From positions 1 to 28,062 of the forward strand of contig JBKQIY010000062.1 of NCBI GenBank assembly GCA_052148155.1: a DNA stretch of 28,062 nucleotides, written 5' to 3'. Below the pieces are notes generated by a model. It was not told where the DNA came from. It saw only the letters and a list, made by a program, of their open reading frames with translations, and did not search any database. The position numbers were made by a program, and so were the translations under genes. The DNA is from JBBQER01 sp052148155. GTDB taxonomy: Bacteria > Actinomycetota > Acidimicrobiia > IMCC26256 > PALSA-610. Shown in pieces: positions 1 to 8,187 of this stretch (position 1 is the stretch's first letter; every line of letters begins with the position of its first letter).

Positions 1-66
1 CGCGACAACCTGTGCGAGTTCCCCACAGCCTGCGTCGTGGACGAACACGGCGGCCTTCGATCGTGA
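1..66 (+). CDS. Possible C-terminal end of an unidentified gene (partial)
   Basis: Frame 1 is open from the first base to a TGA at 64-66 and reads as a protein-like tail (RDNLCEFPTACVV, then DEHGGLRS). The composition is balanced, unlike the Arg/Ser-rich shadow frames here. The piece is only 21 residues, so the family cannot be recognised and chance is a real alternative. Confidence 0.3.
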   Translation, partial: RDNLCEFPTACVVDEHGGLRS

Positions 67-606
67 GATGCGGGCGTCCCGCGCGACCAGGCACCTCGGC
101 CGAAGGCCAGCTCGCCACCGCGCCTGACCAATCCTGAGCGAAGAACGTCATGACGGACGCCGGTCCCACCCGTCGCGTGTTTTCGACACCATGCGGTTCC
201 GAGACGCAAGACCTTTCGGTCCCGTCGGTACACATCGGCGTCGGCGCACGCAGTGGCTGGTCGGATGGTACGACGGCGCGCGTCGACGACCGGTCGGACA
301 CCGCGGGAGTCGTACCGACGATGAATCCGACGTCGAAGTCTTCGACCGGCCGCAAGCACCGATGCCAGTCGCGGAGATGCCTCGACGGTCGACGACCGCT
401 GCGCAGGAACGTGCCGGATGAACGCCCCGCGACGGTGGTGCTCGGCCACCACGCACGGTCGGCTCCGGGCCCAGTCCGGGCCGGCGTCATCTGACGCGCC
501 TCGAGCGCTCGCGTCCGGTCGACATCGCGGCCACCGGTATCGCCGAATCAGTCGGTCCGCTCGTCGGAACGACCGAACCCGACGAAAGCCCCGTCGCCCC
601 TGACCG
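67..606. other. Gene-free stretch
   Basis: About 540 bp with several overlapping short open frames on both strands. All are Arg/Ser/Pro-rich, lack a plausible ribosome binding site and show no recognisable domain. I see no hairpin, repeat or RNA gene. It separates the possible gene tail at the left edge from the stop of the LLM oxidoreductase, which converges on it from the right. Confidence 0.5.
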
Positions 607-1527
607 CTACGAGCTCCGACCTGCTGGCCCTCGGTACGGCGCAATCACCACGTCGCCGAGCCGCTGCACCGCGTCGATCCACCCGGCGCGGGTCGTCGTC
701 CGCGGCAGGTGGAGCACGGCCCAGGTCACGCCGAGCTCCTCGAATGCGGAAAGCTCGTCGACGGTTGCGGCCGAGTCGTGCGCGAACGGCGAGAAGCAGA
801 TGTCGATCGGTTCGACCCGTCCGATCGCGTCGGCATACTCGCGCAGGATCGTGACGCGGCGGCTGAGCTCTTTGAACGTCGACAACTCGGGGGTTCGTAC
901 CCGTGACGTCAGACCGCCCGGGTTGAGGAACGGCACCCAGCCCTGACCCCGCTCGACCGCGCGGCGGATCGCGGCCGTGCTATTGCCGCCGACCCAGATC
1001 GGCGGATGCGGTTTCTGAACCGGCGCGGGCCGCATGACCGTCCCACGCGTGCGGAAATGCCGGCCCACCATCTCGATCTCGCCGTCGATCCACACTCGAC
1101 GCATCACGTCGATCGCCTCATCGGTGAGCTCGTTGCGTTCGTCGAACTCGACACCCAGCGCCCCAAACTCCGGCTTGAGGTAGCCGGGCGCAACACCGAG
1201 GATCACCCGTCCGCCCGAGAGCAGGTCGAGGCTCGAAACCGACTTCGCCACGAGCAGGGGATTGCGGTACGGCAGCACGAGGATGTGCGTCTGCACGCGC
1301 AAACGGGTGGTCGCCGCGGCCGCGAATGACAAGGCAACGAACGGGTCCAGCGCGTGGTGGCCGCCGCCGGCGAGCCACTTCGCGTCGGGCGCGGGATGGT
1401 CGGTCACGAAGCATGCGTCGAACCCGGCGGCCTCGGCGGCGCGCGCACACGCCATCACGGATTCGCCGTTCACAAACTCTTCGGCCGGGTCGACACGGTC
1501 GGTGGGTAACCCAATCGTGAACCGCAT
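607..1527 (-). CDS. LLM-class (F420-dependent type) oxidoreductase, TIGR03619-like
   Basis: A 306-residue luciferase-like (TIM-barrel) monooxygenase of the subclass that usually uses F420 rather than FMN. Diagnostic stretches are CFVTDHPAPD near residue 40, HHALDPFVALSFAAAAT near 57-75, HILVLPYRNPLLVAKS near 81-96, LDLLSGGRVILGVAPGYLKP near 100-120, and HPPIWVGGNS near 173. Length fits the family. It would catalyse a hydride transfer on an unknown small substrate in the cytoplasm. The ATG at 1525-1527 has GGGAG directly abutting it (1528-1532), too close for a normal Shine-Dalgarno, so translation may be leaderless or start slightly downstream. It is transcribed away from the cluster at 1705. 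The cofactor is inferred from the subfamily; the substrate cannot be read from the sequence. Confidence 0.9.
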   Translation of the reverse strand: MRFTIGLPTDRVDPAEEFVNGESVMACARAAEAAGFDACFVTDHPAPDAKWLAGGGHHALDPFVALSFAAAATTRLRVQTHILVLPYRNPLLVAKSVSSLDLLSGGRVILGVAPGYLKPEFGALGVEFDERNELTDEAIDVMRRVWIDGEIEMVGRHFRTRGTVMRPAPVQKPHPPIWVGGNSTAAIRRAVERGQGWVPFLNPGGLTSRVRTPELSTFKELSRRVTILREYADAIGRVEPIDICFSPFAHDSAATVDELSAFEELGVTWAVLHLPRTTTRAGWIDAVQRLGDVVIAPYRGPAGRSS

Positions 1528-1540
1528 CTCCCGAAGCTAA

Positions 1541-1708
1541 TGGCAGGGGACTGGTTGCTCGAAGGTTCGAGCCGCAGGTGCGCCTGGCTCGCGCCACCTC
1601 CGTGGCTCCGATCTGGTCGGGGACGGCGTCGGGATCGGTAACTTGCAGAGCATCATCGCCGGTGCCCATCCCGAGATGGGGCTCACCGAGGAGGCCTCGT
1701 TCCTGTGA
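1541..1708 (+). pseudogene. Possible 3' remnant of a gene overlapping the KARI-like start
   Basis: This frame is open from a stop at 1538-1540 to TGA at 1706-1708 and its second half reads like protein (LVGDGVGIGN, then LQSIIAGAHPEMG, ending LTEEASFL). The stop overlaps the next gene's GTG (1705-1707) as GTGA, the usual signature of translational coupling in an operon. No good start or N-terminal domain fits in front of it; the oppositely oriented LLM gene begins at once. I read it as the tail of a gene whose front was lost by rearrangement. The family is unrecognised, and a fortuitous open frame remains possible. Confidence 0.35.
1688..1694 (+). promoter_or_regulatory. Ribosome binding site of the KARI-like gene
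   Basis: GAGGAGG lies 10 nt before the GTG at 1705, inside the preceding open frame. It supports the GTG start, which has no competing in-frame ATG nearby. Confidence 0.6.
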
Positions 1709-2679
1709 CCACCATCTACTACGAGCGGGATGCGGACCCCGGCGCGCTGGCCAACGAGCGCGTTGCGGTCGTCGGATATGGCAATCAGGGTCGATCCTGG
1801 GCGCTGAATCTTCGCGATAGCGGATGCGCACCCGACGTATGTGTACGCGACGACGACACGCGCGCGAAAGCGGTCGCCGACGGGTTCGAGGCCCACGACC
1901 TCGAAGCCGCGAACAACGCCGACGTCATCTGTGTGCTGGTACCTGACGATGTGATCGCGCAGTTGCCGCTTGCGCCGCGGGCTGACTCCTGCGTGATCGT
2001 CGCAAGCGGCTACACGCTCGGGTTCGGCCGCCTCGACCCACCGGGCGACAGCGGGATGGTCGCCCCACGGATGCTCGGCCCGGAAGTCCGCCTCTGCTAT
2101 GAGGAGGGCGTCGGTTTCATCACCGCGGTCGGAGTGCATCACGATGCCACTGGGCGTGCGCTCGACCGCGTGCTCGCGATCGCGTATGCGATCGGTGGAC
2201 TCCGCCAGGGCGCGCTCGCGCTGACTCCGATGCAGGAAGCGGTGCTGGATCTCGGGGTCGAGCAGGTGCTGTCGCCCGCGCTGGCCGCCGTCAACAATGC
2301 GTTCGTCCAGACCATGATCGAGCACAACATTCCCATCGAAGCGATCGTCGTGGAGTTGGTGCTCTCAGGAGAGGTGGAACGTACCTATCGCCTGTTGCGC
2401 GAGGTCGGCTACGCGGTGCAATCCGAGTTCCACTCGCCGACGAGTCAGTACGGGCAGCTGACGCGGCGAGGTCGGTACGACCACCTTGACTTCACCGCGA
2501 CGATGCGAGCCCTCGCCGACGATATCGAGTCGGGGCGGTTCGCCGACGAATGGGATGCCGAACGCGACGCCGGCTACCCGACGCTCACCCGGCTGCGGGA
2601 ACAGTACGCCGGCTCGGCCGTACGGGAGTACGAAGCGGAGCTCCGGCGCCGCCTCGGGCCCAACCTCATCAGCTCGTAG
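1705..2679 (+). CDS. Ketol-acid reductoisomerase (IlvC)-like protein with altered active site
   Basis: 324 residues with class I KARI organisation. The Rossmann motif is GYGNQG (24-29) followed by SWALNLRDSG, the ADVICVLVPDDV segment is near 72-83, then YEEG...DATG (132-150), and the helical C-terminal domain begins near 165. Metal ligands appear kept at D182 and E186 (VLDLGVEQ, matching ETDLFGEQ) and E217. However, the usual FAHGF catalytic His is S101 (VASGYTLGFG), the APKGPG Lys is R122 (APRML), GPGHLVR is LGPEVR, and the second C-domain Glu aligns with S221. It is therefore probably not the valine/isoleucine enzyme but a paralogue acting on another substrate, or a dehydrogenase without isomerase step; that is inference. 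It is first in a run with the MocA-type dehydrogenase 20 nt downstream. Confidence 0.8.
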   Translation: MTTIYYERDADPGALANERVAVVGYGNQGRSWALNLRDSGCAPDVCVRDDDTRAKAVADGFEAHDLEAANNADVICVLVPDDVIAQLPLAPRADSCVIVASGYTLGFGRLDPPGDSGMVAPRMLGPEVRLCYEEGVGFITAVGVHHDATGRALDRVLAIAYAIGGLRQGALALTPMQEAVLDLGVEQVLSPALAAVNNAFVQTMIEHNIPIEAIVVELVLSGEVERTYRLLREVGYAVQSEFHSPTSQYGQLTRRGRYDHLDFTATMRALADDIESGRFADEWDAERDAGYPTLTRLREQYAGSAVREYEAELRRRLGPNLISS

Positions 2680-2699
2680 CCGAGTCAACAAGGAGCAAG

Positions 2700-3902
2700 A
2701 TGGATCGGGTTCGAATCGGGATCGTCGGGGTCGGCAACATCGCGACACTGAACGTGCCGGGATATCTCGCGCACGAGCGTTGTGATGTCGTCGCGTTATG
2801 CGATCCGCGCGCGGAGGTACTCGACCGGCGCGCCCGCGAGTGGCGCATCGATCGCACCTACGCGGAGCTCGACGCGCTGCTCGCGGATCCAGACATCGAC
2901 GCGGTCGAGATTTTAGGCCCCACCCCGCTGCACGCCGAACACGTGATCGCGGCAGCACGGGCCGGCAAGCACGTGAGCGTGCAGAAACCGATCGCGAACA
3001 CCGTGTCGGATGGCCGGCGGATGGTGCAGGCCGCCGCCGACGCGGGCGTGATCTTCCGGGTCACCGAACAGGCGTGCTTCTACCCGCCGTTGCGCAAGGC
3101 CCGCGACCTCATCGCCTCGGGGATCATCGGCGATCCAACCGTCGTGCGGATCAAGACCGTGGTCGGCCGTACCGAGTCGGAGTTCCAGGCCAACCTCGAT
3201 CCGGCCGGTTATTCCTGGCGGTTCAACAATCAGAGCCCAGGCGGTCACCTGTTCGACGACGTCATGCACAAGTACGCGATGGCATTGTGGCTCGTCGACG
3301 AACAGGTACGCAGCGTGCAGGCCATCGTACGACAAGGCCCACTGTTCTTCGAGGCGCCGACCGTTGCCCTGTGGGAGTACGCACGCGACGACCTCCTCGG
3401 CATGATGGAAGTGTCGTACGCGCCCGACATGTTTATCCGCAGCGACTACTACGGCGCGGACGAGTTCTTCGAGATCCAAGGTACCCGCGGCTTCGTGTGG
3501 GTGACCCGACTGTGCGGGAACCTGCACGTCGACCTCCCGCCGTTGGTTCTTTACGAAGAGGACGGCCGTCAGTCGTCGTTCGCGGAACTCGACGCGTCGT
3601 ACGACGCGTCGTTCCGCTATGCGGCGGCCGGCTTCGTCGACGGGATCCTTTCGGGCGAGACCCCTGATCTGTCGCCCCGCAAGGGAATCGAGGCTTTACA
3701 GCTCGCGTTCGCGGTCTATCAGGCGTCGAATGAACGCCGTGCGGTCGATCCGAGCGAGATCGACGAGTCCGTGACACCGACCGGCTGGCCACCCAATGAG
3801 GACAAGATGCGGCGCGACGTGGAGGAGCTGTTCCGCCGCGAGGCTGCCCGTTCCGAGCGCCTTGGCGGGACGATGGGGGAGAACCCGTCGCAACGAACCT
3901 AA
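2700..3902 (+). CDS. Gfo/Idh/MocA-family NAD(P)-dependent oxidoreductase
   Basis: 400 residues. I chose the ATG at 2700 because AAGGAG (2690-2695) precedes it and the protein then begins directly with the Rossmann strand RVRIGIVGVGNIA; the longer open frame upstream overlaps the KARI-like gene and is Arg-rich. The N-terminal domain (about 1-120) includes DPDIDAVEI, TPLHAEHVIAA and AGKHVSVQKPIAN, where QKP stands for the common EKP. The C-terminal alpha/beta domain carries SPGGHLFDDVMHKYAMAL, the usual His-bearing segment. Such enzymes oxidise or reduce hydroxyls of sugars, inositols or similar compounds in the cytoplasm. Next to the KARI-like gene it suggests a two-step redox conversion of one substrate, which is inference. 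The C-terminal ~40 residues are charged and may be a family extension. Confidence 0.88.
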   Translation: MDRVRIGIVGVGNIATLNVPGYLAHERCDVVALCDPRAEVLDRRAREWRIDRTYAELDALLADPDIDAVEILGPTPLHAEHVIAAARAGKHVSVQKPIANTVSDGRRMVQAAADAGVIFRVTEQACFYPPLRKARDLIASGIIGDPTVVRIKTVVGRTESEFQANLDPAGYSWRFNNQSPGGHLFDDVMHKYAMALWLVDEQVRSVQAIVRQGPLFFEAPTVALWEYARDDLLGMMEVSYAPDMFIRSDYYGADEFFEIQGTRGFVWVTRLCGNLHVDLPPLVLYEEDGRQSSFAELDASYDASFRYAAAGFVDGILSGETPDLSPRKGIEALQLAFAVYQASNERRAVDPSEIDESVTPTGWPPNEDKMRRDVEELFRREAARSERLGGTMGENPSQRT

Positions 3903-3903
3903 A

Positions 3904-4842
3904 TTGTCGGTCATCAACACGTCGTTCCGTGCTCGCCGTCGGTCTCTGCTGATCGCCCTTGGCGCGAATGCGGCGTTTCTCGTGGTCGAGTTGGTCGGCG
4001 GCTTCGTGTTCGGGAGCTTGGCGCTAATCGCGGATGCTGTGCACCTCACGTCGGATGTGTTGGCGCTCGGCTTGGCGCTGGGCGCATTGGCTCTCGCGCA
4101 GCGGCCGCCCACCGAGCGCCATACGTACGGCTTCGACCGCGCCGAAGTGCTCGCCGCACAGGTCAACGGCGTCCTGCTTTTCGCCGGAGCGGTGGCCATT
4201 GTCGTCGAGGCCGTGCGGCGACTCGACAGTCCCCACCACCTCAACGCGACCGGCGTGCTTGTGATCGGCATCGCCGGTGTCGTGGTCAATGTCGTGAGCG
4301 CGCTGGCGTTGGCGCGTACCGCGCATGGAAACCTGAACATGCGGGCGGCCGTGTGGCATCTGGCGCTCGACGCGTTGGGCTCACTCGCGATTGTCGCATC
4401 GGCGGTCGGCGCGCTCATATTCGGATCGGATCGTCTCGATCCGATCGCGTCGCTCGTCATCGCCGCGCTTGTCCTCATCGGCGCCTGGAGCGTGCTGCGC
4501 GACGCTGCACGCGTGCTGCTCGAGGCAGTTCCGAGTGATGTCGACGTCGCCGCAGTTCGATCGGCGTTGGCGCACGAGGCCGGCGTCGAGGCGGTGCACC
4601 ACATGCATGTCTGGTCGCTCGGATCGGAGTCGTCGGCACTGTCGGCCCACGTCGTGCTCACCGGACCGCTCAGCTTGCACGACGCGCAGGAGCGCGCGAC
4701 AGCGTTGAAGACGATGCTCGCGGACCGATTCGGGATCGAGCACGCGACCCTCGAGGTCGAATGCCACGCCTGCATCGACGATCCCGTCCACACTGGAGTT
4801 ACCCCTGTCGCCCCGGCCCATCCTGGTCACCACGAGCACTGA
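3904..4842 (+). CDS. Cation diffusion facilitator (CzcD/ZitB-type zinc exporter)
   Basis: 312 residues if translated from the TTG at 3904, one base after the previous stop; an ATG at 3796 would add 36 Arg-rich residues from inside the upstream gene and is rejected. Six membrane segments are visible at about 13-35, 38-62, 85-103, 115-136, 150-172 and 178-195, then a cytoplasmic ferredoxin-like domain. Metal-site pairs are H47/D51 (ADAVHLTSD, helix II) and H152/D156 (WHLALDALGS, helix V), the pattern of zinc/cobalt/cadmium exporters, together with HTYGFDRAEVLAA in the helix II-III loop. The C-terminus ends with CHACIDD and a His-rich HPGHHEH tail, a likely metal sensor. The protein would export divalent metal by proton antiport. 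No metal regulator is adjacent. Confidence 0.9.
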   Translation: MSVINTSFRARRRSLLIALGANAAFLVVELVGGFVFGSLALIADAVHLTSDVLALGLALGALALAQRPPTERHTYGFDRAEVLAAQVNGVLLFAGAVAIVVEAVRRLDSPHHLNATGVLVIGIAGVVVNVVSALALARTAHGNLNMRAAVWHLALDALGSLAIVASAVGALIFGSDRLDPIASLVIAALVLIGAWSVLRDAARVLLEAVPSDVDVAAVRSALAHEAGVEAVHHMHVWSLGSESSALSAHVVLTGPLSLHDAQERATALKTMLADRFGIEHATLEVECHACIDDPVHTGVTPVAPAHPGHHEH

Positions 4843-4851
4843 GAGCATCCC

Positions 4852-6477
4852 ATGCCCGACGCCGTCGTGATCGGTGCGGGACCGAACGGTCTCGTTGCCG
4901 CGAACATCCTCGCCGACCGGGGTTGGAGTGTCGCCGTGCACGAGGCCGCTCCCGAGCCGGGCGGGGCGGTCCGATCGACGGAACTCATGGAACCCGGATT
5001 CGTCAACGATCTCTTCAGCGCGTTCTACCCGTTTGCGTTCGTGTCGCCGGCGATCACGAGCTTGCATCTCGAAGACTACGGATTGCGATGGTGTCGTGCG
5101 CCACTTGTGCTCGCACATCCTGCGGCCGACGGGACATGCCCGGTGCTGTCCACCGATCTCGACGAGACCGCGGCGTCGCTCGACACGGGCTACGCCGGCG
5201 ACGGTGACGCGTGGCGGCGGCTCTATGACCGATGGACGCGCCTGCGCGATCCGTTGCTCGCGGCGCTGTTCACCCCTACGCCGCCCGTCGGCGCAAGTGC
5301 TCAACTCGCGCGGCGCGCCTGGCCCGACGGTTGGACACGTGTCGCGCGGTTCGCGCTGCTATCCGTGCGTCGCATGGGCGAAGAGGAGTTCGGCTCCGAC
5401 GCGGCGCGCCGACTCCTCGCAGGATCCGCCTTGCACGCCGACCTCTCACCCGAAGCCGTGTTGGGCGGGTTTTTCGCGTGGGTGATGTGCGGGCTCGGAC
5501 AAGACCTTGGTTGGCCGGTTCCCGAAGGTGGCTCCGGCCGGCTCACCGCTGCGCTCGTTGCACGGCTTCGGGCGCGTGGCGGAGAGGTGGTATGTGACTC
5601 GCCGGTCGAGCGCATCATCGTCCGTGATCGGCGCGCCGTCGCGGTCCGCACACGCGGCGACGACGTACGCGCGACGCGGGCCGTACTCGCCGACGTTGAC
5701 GCGCCTTCGCTGTACCTCGATCTGGTGGGAGCAGAGCACCTCTCGTCGAAAATCGTCGACGACGTGCGGCGGTTCGTGTGGGATAACGCGACCGTCAAGG
5801 TCGACTGGAACCTCGATCGTCCGATCCCGTGGTCGTCGGAGCCGGCGCGGCGAGCAGGCACCGTCCATGTGGCCGACAGCGTCGACGCGTTGAGCGAGTC
5901 GAGCTCGGCGCTCGCCCGCGGCCTTGTCCCGGCGACTCCCTTCCTGATCATGGGCCAACAGTCGATGACCGATCCGACGCGTATGCCGGCAGGAACAGAA
6001 ACCGCCTGGGCGTACTCGCATGTGCCCCGCGAGATTCGCGGCGACGCCGCCGACGAGTTGAGCAACGCCGCCGACCGTTCGACACTCGATCGCTCCGGGC
6101 TCGAACGGTTCGCCGACCGCATGCAGCGAGAGGTCGAACGGCTCGCACCCGGATTCGGTGCCAGCGTGCGCGGACGGCATGTGATGGGACCGGACGATCT
6201 CCAAGCCCGGAACGCCAACCTCGTCGGCGGCGCGATCGGCGGCGGTACCTCGCAGCTATATCAGCAGCTTGTCTTTCGGCCCGTGCCCGGTCTTGGGCGT
6301 CCCGAGACACCGATTCGAGGCCTGTATCTCGCGTCCGCCAGCGCGCATCCCGGCGGCGGGGTACACGGAGCATGTGGTGCGAACGCGGCGCGGGTCGCGG
6401 TCGCGCACGATCGTGTTCGCCGAGTCGTCGCCTTCGCGAAAGTCGGCGCGCCGATATCGCGCGAGCGCGATCTGTGA
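4852..6477 (+). CDS. FAD-dependent oxidoreductase, phytoene desaturase / PYROXD2-like
   Basis: 541 residues starting at an ATG 9 nt after the CDF stop. The N-terminal dinucleotide fold is AVVIGAGPNGLVAANILADRG (about 4-24), with EAAPEPGGAVRS supplying the FAD ribose-binding Glu and the GG doublet. The C-terminal FAD motif reads GLYLASASAHPGGGVHGACG (about 497-516), typical of the carotenoid-desaturase-like branch of the amine-oxidase superfamily. Length fits. There are no phytoene synthase or prenyltransferase genes nearby, so a carotenoid role is not supported; the uncharacterised PYROXD2-type group is likelier. It ends the four-gene run that begins at 1705. Confidence 0.87.
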   Translation: MPDAVVIGAGPNGLVAANILADRGWSVAVHEAAPEPGGAVRSTELMEPGFVNDLFSAFYPFAFVSPAITSLHLEDYGLRWCRAPLVLAHPAADGTCPVLSTDLDETAASLDTGYAGDGDAWRRLYDRWTRLRDPLLAALFTPTPPVGASAQLARRAWPDGWTRVARFALLSVRRMGEEEFGSDAARRLLAGSALHADLSPEAVLGGFFAWVMCGLGQDLGWPVPEGGSGRLTAALVARLRARGGEVVCDSPVERIIVRDRRAVAVRTRGDDVRATRAVLADVDAPSLYLDLVGAEHLSSKIVDDVRRFVWDNATVKVDWNLDRPIPWSSEPARRAGTVHVADSVDALSESSSALARGLVPATPFLIMGQQSMTDPTRMPAGTETAWAYSHVPREIRGDAADELSNAADRSTLDRSGLERFADRMQREVERLAPGFGASVRGRHVMGPDDLQARNANLVGGAIGGGTSQLYQQLVFRPVPGLGRPETPIRGLYLASASAHPGGGVHGACGANAARVAVAHDRVRRVVAFAKVGAPISRERDL

Positions 6478-6482
6478 CCCGC

Positions 6483-6500
6483 CGCGTCGGTGACGACGCG
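6483..6500 (+). terminator. Weak hairpin after the FAD oxidoreductase gene
   Basis: CGCGTC (6483-6488) pairs with GACGCG (6495-6500) around a 6-nt loop, five bases after the stop and followed by AAAAGG. There is no U-tract, so intrinsic termination is uncertain. Confidence 0.3.
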
Positions 6501-7202
6501 AAAAGGTAAACGGATGACAAGCGTCCCGCTGAGCCGTATCGGTGAATCGGCCAACCGCGACATCTGTCAAGGTCCGTCCCTCGGCTGGACGTACACGTCG
6601 TCCGAACGTGACGGCGACGACCACATCTCGCTACGGTGCCGACTGTGGGACGGATATCGATTCGGAAGTTGATCAGTTGGGTTTCGACCCCGCAGCAGGA
6701 AGGGTTGCGTCCGTCGTCAGACTCGGCTTGGTTGCAAAGCGTCGTCGAGCACGAACGTCGATTGGCAGCGCTGCGCACAGCGAGTAGACGACGAGCAGAA
6801 GGCGTCTGAACGGTTCAGCGAGCGTGCCGTCGCCAAGGCACATCCGTCGCCTTGTGTTGCGCCAGCTTTTGTTCCAGAGGACGCGCTGACATCGGGCGGT
6901 CGGTCGTCAGTCCTTGTACGGGAGGCATTGGTGCCCCAGGCATTTGTCTGCACCGATGACGACGAACGAGCGCTGCCCGTCGGTGACACGTTTCGGCGTA
7001 GGTCATGGGCTGGGATGAGGAAGCACGTTCATCTTCTGACGAGTATTGGCCGTGTACGACTTCGAGGGTGGGAAACGTCAGCGGTCCGCCTTGGTCGCTG
7101 CGCATCTCAGGCCGAGAGTCCCGAAACCAGGCCTATTGCGGCGTCGTCAGTCAGCTTGAGTGGGTGCATGTTTCGGTGAGCGCCCAGCGTGGCAACGGTC
7201 GT
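6501..7202. other. Gene-free stretch
   Basis: About 700 bp without a convincing gene on either strand. The short open frames have shadow-like composition (Arg, Ser, Pro, Thr) and no ribosome binding sites. TGTCAAGG at 6565-6572 resembles the end of the repeat described at 8188, but the partner hairpin is lacking. Nothing else is recognisable. Confidence 0.5.
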
Positions 7203-7487
7203 TCAGTCGAACAGTTCCGACGAGCTCACGAACGCCGCCAACAGGCCGAAGAAGACGCCGGCGAGCACGCCCAGGCCAACCCCGACGGCGATCATCGCGG
7301 TCCAGTTCTGGTGCTGTCTCGCAACGGCGATTGCGATCAGTCCGATGAAGAAGGCGACGGCGACCGGTACCGAAATCGCGATCGCTTTGATAACGGTCCG
7401 TTGAAAGGCTTGTTGAGGGGTCCGTTCTGGTCTGGTCGTCCCAGGTTCGACGCTCTGTTGCTCGGCGGGAACGATGTCATTCGTCAT
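7203..7487 (-). CDS. Small two-helix membrane protein, function unknown
   Basis: 94 residues from the ATG at 7485-7487, preceded on the minus strand by GGAAGGGA with a 6-nt spacing, a strong ribosome binding site. The open frame continues upstream but reads through unrelated sequence. The first ~33 residues are polar (PAEQQSVEPGTTRPE), followed by two membrane spans at about 36-56 (AIAISVPVAVAFFIGLIAIA) and 64-86 (TAMIAVGVGLGVLAGVFFGL), then a short polar tail SSSELFD. The layout suggests an integral membrane protein with both ends on the same side. No family is recognised. It stands alone in a gene-poor region. Confidence 0.65.
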   Translation of the reverse strand: MTNDIVPAEQQSVEPGTTRPERTPQQAFQRTVIKAIAISVPVAVAFFIGLIAIAVARQHQNWTAMIAVGVGLGVLAGVFFGLLAAFVSSSELFD

Positions 7488-7637
7488 GGGTGTCCCTTCC
7501 GACCGGCACGCGCTCAATGTTCGAGTACTGATCGTACGTTCTCGCCGGGCACCTGCGGGCCTTCGCCCGCGGTTCGGTGGCTTGTCGGTCCTCACGACGG
7601 GCGCTGGCCGGCGCAGGAGAGAGCCTGTCGCATCTGG

Positions 7638-7751
7638 CAGTTCGGCGATCACGACGCGATGTCGATCGGCGGCCTTGGCATCAAAGAGCGCGTGGTCGGC
7701 GAGAGCGGCGATCTCGTCGAACTCGACGGCGTATGCGGTCGCGGCGAGGGC
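7638..7751 (-). pseudogene. Possible remnant of a GGDEF (diguanylate cyclase) C-terminus
   Basis: The minus-strand frame just upstream of the small membrane protein contains FDEIAALADHALFDAKAADR followed by HRVVIAEL. This resembles the conserved end of GGDEF domains, ADxALYxAKxxGRNRVV. The GG(D/E)EF signature, the metal-binding Asp segment and any sensory domain are not found upstream in any minus frame I read, so if real it is a decayed fragment with no activity. Confidence 0.35.
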
Positions 7752-7814
7752 GCCTCGACTAGTTCGAGGCCGTGCACGACCGCCATGTCGAATCGGTGTT
7801 GTTGGCTCACCCAC

Positions 7815-8187
7815 GTCGGGACGTGTCCGTCCGTCTACCGTGAACGCGTGCCGGGGTGTGCCTGGCGGAGTCGGCCATCAGCATCTCGATCTTCAAGCGC
7901 TGCGGCGACCCTTGCAGAGCCTCCGCCGACGGTGCCGTACCCGTGAATCTCCGTGTTGTGAGCTCCGGCGCGTTGTGCAATCGCGCGTGGTCGTCGCGCT
8001 GGATCGCTTTCGGGTCCGCCGGCCATGTGGTCGCTTGGCAGGCACGCCACGAGCCGCCGTATCCCCCGGCGACGGTCGTGGCGTGCTGGCCCACCCCCGC
8101 TTATGCCCGAACAGTACGTCGGCGTACGCGGATGCTCAAGAGCGAATCTGGAGGCGGCTCCATCAAGTGCGGGGCCGACGAACGCGG
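7815..8187. other. Gene-free stretch before the first repeat copy
   Basis: About 370 bp with no supported gene. It holds one strong hairpin, annotated separately at 8042-8086. Open frames on both strands are low-quality shadows. Confidence 0.45.
8042..8086. repeat. Perfect 11-bp inverted repeat
   Basis: GCACGCCACGA (8042-8052) is complementary to TCGTGGCGTGC (8076-8086) with a 23-nt loop that itself holds GCCGCC and GGCGAC. It lies in gene-free DNA about 100 bp left of the first copy of the dispersed repeat. The arms are loosely similar to that repeat's CACGACCCGCC stem, so it could be a diverged relative. No U-tract follows. Confidence 0.5.

Noticed and set aside
3696..4793. 365-codon minus-strand frame opposite the CDF gene
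   Set aside because: Ser/Ala/Thr-rich mirror of a high-GC coding strand; the plus strand has both CDF metal motifs and membrane helices.
6476..6572. Possible degenerate fourth full copy of the 116-bp repeat (GACCCGCC ... TGTCAAGG)
   Set aside because: No matching stem partner, spacing 89 instead of about 102, and GACCCGCC overlaps the stop of a gene; too weak.
7005..7946. 313-codon plus-strand open frame across the small membrane protein
   Set aside because: Antisense to the membrane protein, which has a clear ribosome binding site and hydrophobic helices; this frame has shadow-like composition and no motif.
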